Below, in pieces: positions 42,192 through 52,453 of a stretch of DNA of 64,000 nt (within the stretch, counting starts at the first letter, position 1; each line of letters opens with the position of its first letter). The DNA is taken from the NCBI RefSeq assembly GCF_900111735.1, contig NZ_FOHW01000019.1, positions 1 through 64,000 on the forward strand, in the 5' to 3' direction. This DNA is from Pseudomonas graminis. Lineage in GTDB: Bacteria; Pseudomonadota; Gammaproteobacteria; Pseudomonadales; Pseudomonadaceae. A program made the translations under genes and the position numbers. The notes under the pieces are model-generated. The model ran no database searches. It saw only the letters and a program-made list of their open reading frames with translations, and was not told the origin of the DNA.

Positions 42192-43112
42192 ATGTGGTTC
42201 AAAAACCTGCTTGTGTATCGCCTGACCCAGGACCTGCCATTTGACGCCGAGGCGCTGGAAACCGCATTGGCGACCAAGCCTGCACGTGCCTGTGCCAGCC
42301 AGGAGTTGACCACTTACGGTTTCATCGCCCCGTTCGGCAAGGGCGAAGACGCGCCACTGGTGCACGTCAGCAGTGACTTCATGCTGATTTCGGCGCGCAA
42401 GGAAGAACGCATCCTGCCCGGCAGCGTGGTCAACGATGCATTGAAAGAGAAAGTCGAAGAGATCGAGACCGAGCAGATGCGCAAGGTCTACAAGAAGGAA
42501 CGCGATCAGCTCAAGGATGAAATCATCCAGGCGTTCTTGCCTCGCGCCTTTATCCGCCGCTCGGCCACCTTCGCCGCCATCGCTCCCAAGCAAGGCGTGA
42601 TTCTGGTCAACGCTTCCAGCCCGAAGCGCGCCGAAGACCTGCTGTCGACCCTGCGTGAAGTGGTCGGCTCGCTGCCCGTCCGTCCCGTGACCGTAAAGAC
42701 CGCGCCAACCGCCGTCATGACCGAATGGGTCAAGACCAGCCAGACCGCCGAGCACTTCTTCGTGCTGGACGAGTGCGAACTGCGCGACACCCACGAAGAC
42801 GGCGGCATTGTGAAATGCAAACGTCAAGACCTGACCAGCGACGAAATCCAGCTGCACCTGAGCACCGGCAAAGTCGTCACTCAACTGTCGCTGGCGTGGC
42901 AGGACAAGCTGTCGTTCGTGCTGGACGACAAACTCGGCATCAAACGCCTGAAGTTCGAAGACCTGCTGCAGGATGAAGCCGAGCAGAACGGCGGCGACGA
43001 TGCGCTGGGCCAGCAGGACGCCAGCTTCACCCTTATGATGCTGACGTTCGGCGAGTTCCTGCCGCAATTGATGGAAGCGCTGGGCGGCGAAGAGATTCCT
43101 CAGGGGATCTGA
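42192..43112 (+). CDS. rdgC: Recombination-associated protein RdgC
   Basis: This 306-residue DNA-binding protein forms a ring dimer on double-stranded DNA and limits RecA activity. It begins [11 protein letters not shown], the characteristic RdgC start; an in-frame ATG at 42168 is not preferred because GGAGAG lies 10 bases before the ATG at 42192. The family motif region ([32 protein letters not shown]) is clear and the length fits. It stands alone and is divergent from the tRNA pair. Confidence 0.96.
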   Translation: MWFKNLLVYRLTQDLPFDAEALETALATKPARACASQELTTYGFIAPFGKGEDAPLVHVSSDFMLISARKEERILPGSVVNDALKEKVEEIETEQMRKVYKKERDQLKDEIIQAFLPRAFIRRSATFAAIAPKQGVILVNASSPKRAEDLLSTLREVVGSLPVRPVTVKTAPTAVMTEWVKTSQTAEHFFVLDECELRDTHEDGGIVKCKRQDLTSDEIQLHLSTGKVVTQLSLAWQDKLSFVLDDKLGIKRLKFEDLLQDEAEQNGGDDALGQQDASFTLMMLTFGEFLPQLMEALGGEEIPQGI

Positions 43113-43124
43113 TTTCACCTCTCT

Positions 43125-43215
43125 CTGCAGGTGCCGGCTTGCTGGCGAACGCATCACGTCAGCTCACTTAAATGTTGCTGATACGCCGCGTTCGCCAGCA
43201 AGCCGGCGCTTACAG
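43125..43215. repeat. Palindromic repeat (GCCGGCTTGCTGGCGAAC type)
   Basis: GCCGGCTTGCTGGCGAAC is followed after about 50 bases by its inverted copy GTTCGCCAGCAAGCCGGC. It lies between rdgC and the symporter gene. Confidence 0.75.
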
Positions 43216-43254
43216 GTTCCACGTCCACTTCATACCAATAAAAAGGAGCAGGCC

Positions 43255-44217
43255 ATGCGTGCCCTGGCTGCGTTGAGTCGTTTTGTCGGTAATACCTTCG
43301 CGTACTGGGTGCTGCTGTTTGCCGTGCTGGCGTTCCTGTTCCCGTCCTGGTTCATCGGCCTCAAGTCGTACATCGTGCCTTTGCTGGGGCTGGTGATGTT
43401 CGGCATGGGCCTGACCCTCAAGCTCGATGATTTTTCTGAGGTCGTGCGTCATCCCTGGCGCGTGGCTCTGGGGGTGGTCGCGCATTTCGTGATCATGCCC
43501 GGCGTGGCCTGGCTGCTTTGCCAGCTGTTTCACCTGCCCCCGGAAATCGCCGTCGGTGTGATTCTGGTCGGCTGCTGCCCGAGCGGCACATCGTCCAATG
43601 TCATGACCTGGCTGGCGAAGGGTGACCTGGCACTATCGGTGGCCATCGCCGCCGTCACCACCCTCCTCGCCCCGCTGCTGACCCCGGCGCTGATCTGGCT
43701 GCTGGCCTCGGCGTGGTTGCCGGTGTCTTTCATGGAAATGTTCTGGTCGATCCTGCAACTGGTGATGCTGCCGATCGTGCTGGGCGTCATCGCTCAACGC
43801 CTGCTGGGCGCCAAGGTAAGTTTTGCCGTCGACGTGCTGCCGCTGGTGTCGGTGGTGAGTATCGTGATGATCGTCTGCGCGGTGGTGGCAGCGAGTCAGG
43901 CGAAGATTGCCGAATCAGGCCTGCTGATCATGGCGGTGGTGATCCTGCACAACAGCTTCGGTTTTCTGCTGGGTTACTTCACCGGCAAGCTGTTCAAGCT
44001 GCCGCTGGCCCAGCGCAAATCGCTGTCTCTGGAAGTCGGCATGCAGAACTCCGGCCTCGGCGCCGCCCTGGCCGCCGCGCACTTTTCGCCACTGGCGGCG
44101 GTGCCGAGCGCGCTGTTCAGCGTCTGGCACAACATTTCGGGCGCGTTGCTTTCGACGTACTTCCGCAAGATGACGCCGGATGTGGTGGTGGAGGAAGAGA
44201 AGCCAGTGGTGGGTTGA
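43255..44217 (+). CDS. Bile acid:sodium symporter (BASS) family protein
   Basis: This 320-residue membrane protein has about ten hydrophobic segments. BASS signatures are visible: GMGLTLKLDDF, then VGCCPSGTSSNVMTWLAKGD and LEVGMQNSGLGAALA. It would move an organic anion with sodium across the inner membrane. The substrate is unknown; bacterial members take pantoate, other keto-acids or steroids. The ATG follows AAAAGGAGCAGGCC. It is alone on this strand. Confidence 0.9.
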   Translation: MRALAALSRFVGNTFAYWVLLFAVLAFLFPSWFIGLKSYIVPLLGLVMFGMGLTLKLDDFSEVVRHPWRVALGVVAHFVIMPGVAWLLCQLFHLPPEIAVGVILVGCCPSGTSSNVMTWLAKGDLALSVAIAAVTTLLAPLLTPALIWLLASAWLPVSFMEMFWSILQLVMLPIVLGVIAQRLLGAKVSFAVDVLPLVSVVSIVMIVCAVVAASQAKIAESGLLIMAVVILHNSFGFLLGYFTGKLFKLPLAQRKSLSLEVGMQNSGLGAALAAAHFSPLAAVPSALFSVWHNISGALLSTYFRKMTPDVVVEEEKPVVG

Positions 44218-44241
44218 TCAGCCGCGAAGCTGGCTTGCTCT

Positions 44242-44335
44242 CTGTAGGAGTGAGCTTGCTCGCGAAGACGGTATTCCTGCCGCTGAAAATTTAGCGGATG
44301 TACCCACCTCTTCGTGAGCAAGCTCACTCCCACAG
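44242..44335. repeat. REPIN (GTGAGCTTGCTCGCGA type)
   Basis: Inverted arms CTGTAGGAGTGAGCTTGCTC and GAGCAAGCTCACTCCCACAG enclose about 55 bases, just after the BASS-family gene. Confidence 0.85.
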
Positions 44336-44439
44336 GTCCGTCTTTCGCAGGTGATCTGTCGCAGGTCAACCAGCAGTCTCCCGCAGGCTATTCAGCAGTC
44401 TGAAATATCGGATCCCTGATCAACACACCGCCCCTCTGA

Positions 44440-46311
44440 CTAACGCACCGTCCCCCGCAACTCCGCCACCCGCTCACGCACCAGCGCCGGTTGCGACTCC
44501 TCACCCGTCAACGCCGGACCGGCCACAAGGGTCACTCGCGACCACAGCCTGCGAAACACGCCCTTGTTCGGGTCGCGGCTGAAGAAACTGCCCCACAACC
44601 CCTGCAGCGCCAGCGGAATCACCGGCACGTCGGTTTCCTGCAAGATCCGGGTCATGCCGCTTTTAAAGGTGTCGATCTCGCCGTCGGTGGTCAGCTTGCC
44701 CTCCGGGAAGATGCACACCAGCTCGCCTTCATTGAGGTAATGGGCGATGCGTTCGAACGCTTTGTCGAACACCGCCTTGTCCTCCTTGATCCCGGCAATC
44801 GGGATCGCGCCCGCGGTGCGGAACACGAAATTCAGCACCGGCAGGTTGAAGATCTTGTAGTACATGACGAAGCGGATCGGCCGGCGCACCGAGCCGGCAA
44901 TCAACAGCGCATCGACGAACGACACATGGTTGCAGACCAGCAATGCCGCGCCCTCATCCGGGATCTGGTCGAGGTCGCGATGCTCCACGCGGTACATGGA
45001 ATGGCTGAGCAGCCAGATCATGAAGCGCATGGTGAACTCGGGCACGATTTTGAAGATGTAGGCATTGACCGCGATGTTCATCAGCGAGACGACGAGGAAC
45101 AACTGCGGAATCGACAGTTTCGCCACGCTCAGCAAGATGATCGAAACGATCGCCGAGACCACCATGAACAGCGCGTTGAGGATGTTGTTGGACGCAATGA
45201 CCCGCGAGCGCTCTTTCTCCGGCGTGCGCGACTGGATCAGCGCGTACAGCGGCACGATGTAAAACCCGCCGAAGACGCCGATGCCGAGGATGTCCAGCAA
45301 TACCCACCACGCCTGCCCGTAATCCAGAATCGCCAGCCAGTTGTTAGCCTGTACGTTCTGCGGGAAACCACCGGAATGCCACCAGAGCAACAAGCCGAAC
45401 ACGGTCAGGCCCATGGAGCCGAACGGCACCAGACCGATCTCCACTTTGCGCCCGGACAGTCGTTCGCAGAGCATGGAGCCGGCGGCAATGCCGATGGAGA
45501 ACACGGTCAGAATCAGGGTGACGACGGTTTCATCGCCGTACAGAAACTCCTTGGCGTAGGCCGGGATCTGCGTCAGATAAATCGCTCCGACGAACCAGAA
45601 CCACGAGTTGCCGACGATGGAGCGGGACACCGCTTTGGTCTGGCCCAGGCCGAGTTTCAGGGTGGCCCAGGATTCGCTGAAGATGTTCCAGTTCAGGCGC
45701 ATGTCCGGCGACGCGGCCGCTGCCGGCGGAATGCCCCGGCTGGCGAGATAACCCAGGCACGCCACCGAGACCATCGCTGCCGCCACGATGGGCGCGTAAT
45801 GGGTCGCCGACATCATCACGCCGGCGCCGATGGTGCCGGCGAGGATCGCCAGAAACGTGCCCATTTCCACCAGGCCGTTGCCGCCCACCAGTTCGTTCTC
45901 ATGCAGGTGCTGGGGCAGGATCGAGTACTTCACCGGCCCGAACAGCGCCGAGTGAGTACCCATCGCGAACAGTGCGGCCAGCATCAGCGACAGGTGATTG
46001 AAGAGAAAGCCCGTTGCCCCCACGACCATGATCACGATCTCCAGGACCTTGATCATGCGGATCAGCTTGTCCTTGGGGTATTTCTCGCCGAACTGCCCGG
46101 CCAGCGCCGAGAACAGAAAGAACGGCAGGATGAACAGCAAGGCGCAGAGGTTGACGTAGATGGACCGGTCACCGTCGATGCTCAGCTTGTAGAGAATGGC
46201 GAGGATCAGCGACTGCTTGAAGATATTGTCGTTGAACGCCCCGAGGGACTGGGTCACGAAAAACGGCAGAAAGCGCCGCTTACCCAACAAACTGAACTGC
46301 GACTGACTCAT
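44440..46311 (-). CDS. MFS transporter fused to PlsC-type acyltransferase
   Basis: This 623-residue protein has an N-terminal major-facilitator domain of about 12 membrane segments (to about 420), similar to the lysophospholipid transporter LplT. A C-terminal 1-acylglycerol-phosphate acyltransferase domain shows NHVSFVDALL (about 459, the HX4D motif) and FPEGKLTTDGEI (about 540). It probably flips lysophospholipid inwards and re-acylates it, repairing inner-membrane lipids. The AMP-ligase domain of longer Aas-type fusions is absent. The ATG at 46311 follows AGGGAAG. Confidence 0.9.
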   Translation of the reverse strand: MSQSQFSLLGKRRFLPFFVTQSLGAFNDNIFKQSLILAILYKLSIDGDRSIYVNLCALLFILPFFLFSALAGQFGEKYPKDKLIRMIKVLEIVIMVVGATGFLFNHLSLMLAALFAMGTHSALFGPVKYSILPQHLHENELVGGNGLVEMGTFLAILAGTIGAGVMMSATHYAPIVAAAMVSVACLGYLASRGIPPAAAASPDMRLNWNIFSESWATLKLGLGQTKAVSRSIVGNSWFWFVGAIYLTQIPAYAKEFLYGDETVVTLILTVFSIGIAAGSMLCERLSGRKVEIGLVPFGSMGLTVFGLLLWWHSGGFPQNVQANNWLAILDYGQAWWVLLDILGIGVFGGFYIVPLYALIQSRTPEKERSRVIASNNILNALFMVVSAIVSIILLSVAKLSIPQLFLVVSLMNIAVNAYIFKIVPEFTMRFMIWLLSHSMYRVEHRDLDQIPDEGAALLVCNHVSFVDALLIAGSVRRPIRFVMYYKIFNLPVLNFVFRTAGAIPIAGIKEDKAVFDKAFERIAHYLNEGELVCIFPEGKLTTDGEIDTFKSGMTRILQETDVPVIPLALQGLWGSFFSRDPNKGVFRRLWSRVTLVAGPALTGEESQPALVRERVAELRGTVR

Positions 46312-46414
46312 CTTCCCTGGTCCTGAGTGGCGCCGGTGTCGGCTTTCTTATGGGAACGCCGAACGGCGGTTCCGGGCCACATTGAAGACGACACCGGCGG
46401 CAAAGTCGAGCATG

Positions 46415-46441
46415 CGCTCCAACGGATAGTCCGTTAGAGCG
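46415..46441. terminator. Hairpin between the TDT transporter and MFS-PlsC genes
   Basis: CGCTC-C-AACGGA and TCCGTT-A-GAGCG pair with one mismatch around TAG. It lies 13 bases past the TDT-family gene stop. It lacks a U-run, so termination is only inferred. Confidence 0.45.
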
Positions 46442-46453
46442 TGGGAGCGGTAT

Positions 46454-47596
46454 CTAGCGTAAGCCAGCGATGCACGGCGAAACGAACAGCTCGCCTTTAT
46501 AGGCCCCGCTCACGGTGCGCTTCATGATCACCAGCCACAGGACACTCAGCGCGGCGACCAGCGAGGTGCCGAGAACCGCAAAGAACCCGAGATGAAGCAC
46601 CGCACCCAGCTTCAGGGTAGTCAGCGCGAACACGCCCAGTGGAAAGGTAAAACCCCACCAGCCCAGGTTGAACGGGATGCCGTTGCGCAGATAACGCGCG
46701 GTGATCAGCAGCGCCATCAGGCACCACCACACGCCGACACCCCATAAAATCACGCCGCCGATCAGGCCAAGGCCCGACGCGATTTCGCCGACGCCGGGCA
46801 AGCCGTTGGCGTTGAAGATCAGCGGCGAATCGGCGCCCAGCACAATCAGGCCGAACGCGCCGGTGCTGATCGGCCCCAAGGCCAGCCAGCTCGACGCAGC
46901 CATGCTTTCGTGGGGCAGTTTGTGCAAGGCCATACGCAGCAACAGGATGGTCAGGATGCTGAACGCCACCGGCACCGACATCGCCCACAGCACGTAACTG
47001 GTGATGAGCACGCTGAACTGTCCGTGAGGATCGGACAGGTGAGGCGCCAACAGCCCGCCGCTGACCGCCGCTACTTCACAGGCCACGAGCGGCAGAAGCC
47101 AGACGGCGGTCATCTGATCGATACGGTGTTCCTGGCGAGTGAACATCAAAAACGGGATGACCACGCCGCAGGCCAGAGACATCCCCACGTCCAGCCACCA
47201 CAACAGCTCGGCGAACGGCAGCACGGCATCGCCCCAACGTGGCAGGCCGAAAGTCAGCAGTCCGTTAATCAGTGTCGCCAGGCCCATGGGAATCGTGCCG
47301 AAAAACATCGACACCGTGGAATGCCCGAACACCCGCCGTGCCTCGTCGAAAAACATCACCCAGCGGGCGATGTATAGGGCGCTAAAGGTCAGGAACAGCA
47401 CGATGTTCAGCATCCACAAGGCTTCGGCCAGTTGGAACACACCGGGGATGGTCACCGGAAGCTGCACCAGCACAGCCGAAAGAATGCCGGTGCCCATGGT
47501 CGCGGCGAACCAGTTGGGGGTGAATTGGCGGATGACTTCCCGGGGATGGCTCAGTTGGCTGAAGGGTCTTTGCGGGATGAAGATGGCGTGGGTCAT
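46454..47596 (-). CDS. TDT/SLAC1-family transporter
   Basis: This 380-residue protein has about ten membrane segments of the tellurite-resistance/dicarboxylate transporter family, which also contains the plant anion channel SLAC1 and fungal sulfite exporters. The N-terminal FTPNWFAATMGTGILSAV and the pattern of paired helices are typical. Likely substrates are sulfite, malate or another anion; the sequence does not decide. The ATG follows AGGAGCGAGCC. It is divergent from the histidine kinase gene. Confidence 0.85.
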   Translation of the reverse strand: MTHAIFIPQRPFSQLSHPREVIRQFTPNWFAATMGTGILSAVLVQLPVTIPGVFQLAEALWMLNIVLFLTFSALYIARWVMFFDEARRVFGHSTVSMFFGTIPMGLATLINGLLTFGLPRWGDAVLPFAELLWWLDVGMSLACGVVIPFLMFTRQEHRIDQMTAVWLLPLVACEVAAVSGGLLAPHLSDPHGQFSVLITSYVLWAMSVPVAFSILTILLLRMALHKLPHESMAASSWLALGPISTGAFGLIVLGADSPLIFNANGLPGVGEIASGLGLIGGVILWGVGVWWCLMALLITARYLRNGIPFNLGWWGFTFPLGVFALTTLKLGAVLHLGFFAVLGTSLVAALSVLWLVIMKRTVSGAYKGELFVSPCIAGLR

Positions 47597-47844
47597 GGCT
47601 CGCTCCTGTCCTCGTGTGAGGTGGTCCCCATAGTAGGGCGGCAGCTGATATCGACTAAGCGGGTAATTTAGCTATGCCTCATAGATTTCCCCGATATATG
47701 CCGATCACAGGATTCGCCGCGCTCCTGCGACACCGCGCCGTTCAGACCTTGGTCGTAACAGACGAACCCGACGCGGCGTGCGAGACTGTCCGGCCGGCGA
47801 GGGATCGCCACCGAAACCGCTAGCCGTTTGTCTCTGGAGTTCCT

Positions 47845-50800
47845 ATGTCGCTGTCCAGCGGGCTGATCGCTGCCGTCGCCCTGGCCTATATGGCCATCAT
47901 GTTCGCCATCGCCTTCTACGGTGACCGTCGCAGCACCCCGCTGCCGCCGCGCCTTCGCGCCTGGGTGTACAGCCTGTCGCTGGCGGTTTACTGCACCAGC
48001 TGGACGTTTTTCGGCTCGGTCGGCCAGGCAGCCGAACAACTGTGGTCGTTTCTGCCGATCTACCTGGGCCCGATTTTGCTGTTGCTGCTGGCGCCCTGGG
48101 TGCTGCAGAAAATGGTGCTGATCAGCAAACAGGAAAACATCACCTCAATCGCCGACTTCATCGCCGCCCGCTACGGCAAGTCGCAAACTTTGGCCGTCGT
48201 CGTCGCGCTGATCTGCCTGATCGGCGTGTTGCCCTACATCGCGCTGCAGCTCAAGGGCATCGTGCTGGGGGTGAACATTCTCATTGGTGCCGGCGCCGAC
48301 GCCACCGGCACGCGCGCCCAGGACACCGCGCTGATCGTGTCGCTGGTGCTGGCGCTGTTCACCATCGTCTTCGGCACACGCAACCTTGACGCCACCGAAC
48401 ACCACCGCGGCATGGTCCTGGCGATTGCCTTCGAGTCGCTGGTCAAGCTGTTCGCTTTCATGGCCGTCGGCGCGTTCGTGACCTTCGGGCTGTACGACGG
48501 CGTGGATGACCTGTTCAACCAGGCCATGCTCGCGCCGCGCCTGGAGGAGTACTGGAAAGAAACGGTCAACTGGCCATCGATGGTGGTGCAGACCGGCGTC
48601 GCCATGATGGCGATCATCTGCCTGCCCCGGCAGTTTCACGTCACCGTGGTGGAGAACATCGAGCCCGAGGATTTGCGCCTGGCCAAGTGGGTGTTCCCGG
48701 CGTACCTGCTGCTGGCAGCCGTATTCGTGGTGCCGATTGCGCTGGCCGGACAGATGCTGTTGCCCGCCTCGGTGCTGCCGGACTCGTTCGTGATCAGCGT
48801 GCCGTTGGCCCACGCCCACCCGGCGCTGGCGATGCTTGCATTCATCGGCGGCGCGTCGGCCGCCACCGGCATGGTGATCGTTGCCAGCGTCGCGCTGTCG
48901 ACCATGGTCTCCAACGACATGCTGCTGCCGTGGCTGCTGCGGCGCAAAACCGCCGAGCGCCCGTTTGAAGTCTTCCGCCACTGGATGCTCTCGGTGCGCC
49001 GGGTCAGCATCGTCGTCATCCTGTTGCTCGCCTACGTCAGCTATCGGTTGCTCGGCTCCACCGCGAGCCTGGCGACCATCGGCCAGATCGCCTTCGCCGC
49101 CATCACCCAGCTGATGCCGGCGATGATCGGCGCGCTGTACTGGAAACCGGCCAATCGTCGCGGCGTGTTCGCCGGGCTCGCTGCCGGGGTGTTCATCTGG
49201 TTTTACACGCTTGTGCTGCCAATCACTGCCCACAGCATGGGCTGGTCGCTAAGCACTTTCCCGCTGCTGGCGTGGCTGCACAGCAACCCGCTCAATCTGC
49301 CGATCAGCCCGCTGACCCAAGGCGTGGTCCTGTCGATGCTCGGCAACCTCGCGTTGTTTGTGTGGGTCTCGCTGCTGTCGCGAACACGCGTGTCCGAACA
49401 CTGGCAGGCGGGGCGTTTCATCGGTCAGGAATTGCAGGCGCGGCCCAACAATCGCTCGCTGCTGGCGGTGCAGATCGAGGACTTGCTTAAACTCTCGGCG
49501 CGTTTCGTGGGCGAAGAGCGGGCGCAACAAAGCTTCATCCGCTTCGCCTACCGCCAGGGCAAAGGCTTCAACCCTAACCAGAACGCCACCGGCGACTGGA
49601 TCGCCCACACCGAACGTTTGCTGGCGGGGGTGCTGGGCACGTCGTCGACACGGGCCGTGGTCAAAGCGGCGATTGAAGGCCGCGACATGCAGCTCGAGGA
49701 TGTGGTGCGCATCGCCGACGAAGCCTCCGAAGTGTTGCAGTTCAACCGAGCCCTGCTGCAGGGCGCCATCGAAAATATTACCCAGGGCATCAGCGTGGTG
49801 GATCAATCCCTGCGACTGGTGGCCTGGAACGCGCGCTATCTGGAGCTGTTCAATTACCCGGAAGGGCTGATCAGCGTGGGACGGCCCATCGCCGACATCA
49901 TCCGCTACAACGCCGAGCGCGGTTTGCTCGGACCCGGCGAGGCCGAGGTGCACGTCGCCCGGCGGCTGCACTGGATGCGCCAGGGCCGCGCGCATACGTC
50001 CGAGCGGTTGTTTCCCAACGGGCAGGTGATCGAGCTGATCGGCAACCCGATGCCCGGCGGCGGCTTCGTCATGAGCTTCACTGACATCACCGCATTCCGC
50101 GAGGCCGAGCATGCGCTCAAGGGCGCCAACGAAAGTCTTGAGCAGCGCGTTGCTGAACGCACGCGGGAGCTGTCGCAGCTGAACACGGCACTGAGCGAAG
50201 CCAAGGCCCATGCGGAAGCCGCCAATCAGTCGAAAACGCGCTTTCTCGCCGCCGTCAGCCATGACCTGATGCAGCCGATGAACGCTGCGCGTTTGTTCTC
50301 TGCGGCGCTGCTGCACAACGACGACAATGTGCCCGCGGAGGCGAAACAGCTGATCCAGCATCTGGACAGCTCGCTGCGTTCGGCCGAAGACCTGATCAGC
50401 GACCTGCTGGATATTTCGCGTCTGGAGAACGGCAAGTTCACGCCGACCATCACGCCGTTCGCCTTGAATAATCTGTTTGAAACCCTCGGCGCCGAATTCA
50501 AGGCGCTGGCCCAGGAGCAGGGTCTGGATTTCCGCGTGCGCGGCAGCACGTTGCGCGTGGCCAGCGATGCCAAGCTGCTGCGGCGGGTGCTGCAGAACTT
50601 CCTGACCAATGCGTTTCGTTACGCCAAGGGGCCGATTCTGCTGGGCGTGCGGCGGCGCAACGGGCAGCTGAGCCTGGAGGTCTGGGACCGGGGGCCGGGC
50701 ATTCCGGAAGACAAGCGGCAGGTGATTTTCGAGGAGTTCAAGCGTCTGGACAGCCATCAGACCCGCGCCGAGAAAGGCCTGGGGCTGGGACTGGCGATTG

Positions 50801-51318
50801 CCGACGGCTTGTGCCGCGTGCTTGGTCATTCCCTGGAAGTGCGTTCATGGCCAGGCCAAGGCAGCGTGTTCACCGTTACGGTGCCGCTGGCGCCCGCCTT
50901 GCCGACGCCGGTCGCTGCGCCGACCGAACCTGTACGCGCCGCGCTGAACGGCACGCAGATTCTGTGCGTCGACAACGAAGACAGCATCCTGATGGGCATG
51001 AACAGCCTGCTGAGCCGCTGGGGATGCCAGGTCTGGACCGCGCGCAATCGCGAGGAATGCCAGGCCCTGCTCAACGATGGCATTCGTCCGCATCTGGCGT
51101 TGGTGGACTACCACCTGGACCACGGTGAAATCGGCACCGAACTGATGGGCTGGCTGCGTACGCAGCTGGGCGAGCCGGTCCCTGGCGTGGTCATCAGCGC
51201 CGACGGCCGCCCGGAGCTGATCGCCCAGGTACACGCCGCCGGCCTCGAATACCTGGCCAAACCGGTGAAGCCCGCAGCGCTGCGGGCATTGTTGAGTCGG
51301 CATGTGCGGTTGGGTTGA
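47845..51318 (+). CDS. Hybrid sensor histidine kinase with sodium/solute symporter domain (CbrA-like)
   Basis: This 1157-residue inner-membrane sensor starts with about 13 membrane segments resembling a Na+/solute symporter (residues 1-510). A PAS domain (about 635-750) and a short coiled coil (SLEQRVAERTRELSQLNTAL) follow. The HisKA domain has His near 805 (AVSHDLMQPMNAAR), the ATPase domain has DRGPGIPED and GLGLGLAI, and a receiver domain carries the phospho-acceptor Asp near 1087 (LALVDYHLDHG). CbrA and the P. aeruginosa PA3271 and NahK-like kinases share this plan. It may sense an imported nutrient. No partner regulator is adjacent. Confidence 0.93.
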   Translation: MSLSSGLIAAVALAYMAIMFAIAFYGDRRSTPLPPRLRAWVYSLSLAVYCTSWTFFGSVGQAAEQLWSFLPIYLGPILLLLLAPWVLQKMVLISKQENITSIADFIAARYGKSQTLAVVVALICLIGVLPYIALQLKGIVLGVNILIGAGADATGTRAQDTALIVSLVLALFTIVFGTRNLDATEHHRGMVLAIAFESLVKLFAFMAVGAFVTFGLYDGVDDLFNQAMLAPRLEEYWKETVNWPSMVVQTGVAMMAIICLPRQFHVTVVENIEPEDLRLAKWVFPAYLLLAAVFVVPIALAGQMLLPASVLPDSFVISVPLAHAHPALAMLAFIGGASAATGMVIVASVALSTMVSNDMLLPWLLRRKTAERPFEVFRHWMLSVRRVSIVVILLLAYVSYRLLGSTASLATIGQIAFAAITQLMPAMIGALYWKPANRRGVFAGLAAGVFIWFYTLVLPITAHSMGWSLSTFPLLAWLHSNPLNLPISPLTQGVVLSMLGNLALFVWVSLLSRTRVSEHWQAGRFIGQELQARPNNRSLLAVQIEDLLKLSARFVGEERAQQSFIRFAYRQGKGFNPNQNATGDWIAHTERLLAGVLGTSSTRAVVKAAIEGRDMQLEDVVRIADEASEVLQFNRALLQGAIENITQGISVVDQSLRLVAWNARYLELFNYPEGLISVGRPIADIIRYNAERGLLGPGEAEVHVARRLHWMRQGRAHTSERLFPNGQVIELIGNPMPGGGFVMSFTDITAFREAEHALKGANESLEQRVAERTRELSQLNTALSEAKAHAEAANQSKTRFLAAVSHDLMQPMNAARLFSAALLHNDDNVPAEAKQLIQHLDSSLRSAEDLISDLLDISRLENGKFTPTITPFALNNLFETLGAEFKALAQEQGLDFRVRGSTLRVASDAKLLRRVLQNFLTNAFRYAKGPILLGVRRRNGQLSLEVWDRGPGIPEDKRQVIFEEFKRLDSHQTRAEKGLGLGLAIADGLCRVLGHSLEVRSWPGQGSVFTVTVPLAPALPTPVAAPTEPVRAALNGTQILCVDNEDSILMGMNSLLSRWGCQVWTARNREECQALLNDGIRPHLALVDYHLDHGEIGTELMGWLRTQLGEPVPGVVISADGRPELIAQVHAAGLEYLAKPVKPAALRALLSRHVRLG

Positions 51319-51362
51319 GCGTCAGGTTGGTGGACACCAACATAATGCGAACGCCGATCCAC

Positions 51363-52408
51363 TGTAGGAGCGTGGCTTGTCCCGCGATCGGCTGCGCAGC
51401 AGTCGTAAACCAGACGCTCAGTAATGCCTGACACACCGCATGCACCGGTTTACTGCCGCTTCGCGCCAGATCGCGAGCAAGCTCACTCCTACAGGTTCAT
51501 CCGCAGCGTCCGAAGAATTCGCCCCAGACCACGATCCTTGCATCACGGTGGGCACATTCCGCCAAACCACGATCGGCGCATGGATGCTGCGGCAGAAGAC
51601 GATCATTGTAGGAGTGAGCTTGCTCGCGATCGGCTGCGCAGCAGTCGTAAACCTGACGCCTCGGTTACGCCTGACACACCGCATGCACCGGTTTACTGCC
51701 GCTTCGCGCCAGATCGCGAGCAGGCTCACTCCTACAGTTTTTGCAGTGCCCGATGAAATCAGCGCAGACCACAAATCGTGCCTGCCCTTGCGCAGATTCC
51801 GCGCAAGACCACGATTCATGTAGGAGTGAGCTTGCTCGCGATCGGCTGCGCAGCAGTCGTAAATCCTGACGCCCCGGCAATGCCTGACACACCGCGTGCA
51901 CCGGTTTACTGCCGCTGCGCGCCAGATCGCGGGACAAGCCTCGCTCCTACAGTTTTTGCAGCGTCCGAAGAATTCGTCCAGACCACGAACCGTACCTGAC
52001 CGTGCCCAAATTCCGCGCCAAACCACGATTCATGTAGGAGCGTGGCTTGTCCCGCGATCGGCTGCGTAGCAGTCGTAAACCTGACGCCTTGGTTACGCCT
52101 GACACACCGCATGCACCGGTGTGCTGCCGCTGCGCGCCAGATCGCGAGCAAGCTCACTCCTACAGGTTCATCCGCAGCGTCCGAAAAATTCGCCTCAGAC
52201 CACGATCCTTGCATCACGGTGGGCACATTCCGCCAAACCACGATCGGCGCATGGATGCTGCGGCAGAAGACGATCATTGTAGGAGTGAGCTTGCTCGCGA
52301 TCGGCTGCGTAGCAGTCGTAAACCTGACGCCTCGGTTACCCCTGACACAACGCATGCACCGGTTTACTGCCGCTTCGCGCCAGATCGCGAGCAAGCTCAC
52401 TCCTACAG
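51363..52408. repeat. Array of five REPINs with two alternating spacers
   Basis: REPIN units lie at 51363-51493, 51607-51736, 51817-51951, 52033-52164 and 52278-52408. Each has a conserved interior (GATCGGCTGCGCAGCAGTCG, later ACACCGCATGCACCGG). The spacers are of two kinds in the order A-B-B-A; the two A spacers (about 112 bases) are nearly identical. Units 1, 3 and 4 have mismatched arm types. No gene is seen in 51319-52453. Confidence 0.9.
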
Positions 52409-52453
52409 GTTCATCCGCAGCGTCCGACGAGTTCGCCGGACGCTCGGCAGGTT

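Noticed and set aside
44491..46326. Long plus-strand reading frame (611 codons) opposite the MFS-PlsC gene
   Set aside because: It is the antisense shadow of a clear fusion gene. The translation is Arg/Gln/His-rich with no family motif, a result of GC-rich codon use.
49249..50829. 526-codon minus-strand frame opposite the histidine kinase
   Set aside because: The kinase on plus has all domain motifs. The antisense product is low-complexity and has no ribosome site.
51363..52408. Possible CRISPR array
   Set aside because: Units are over 200 bases, are palindromic REPINs and have repeated rather than unique spacers. No cas gene is present.
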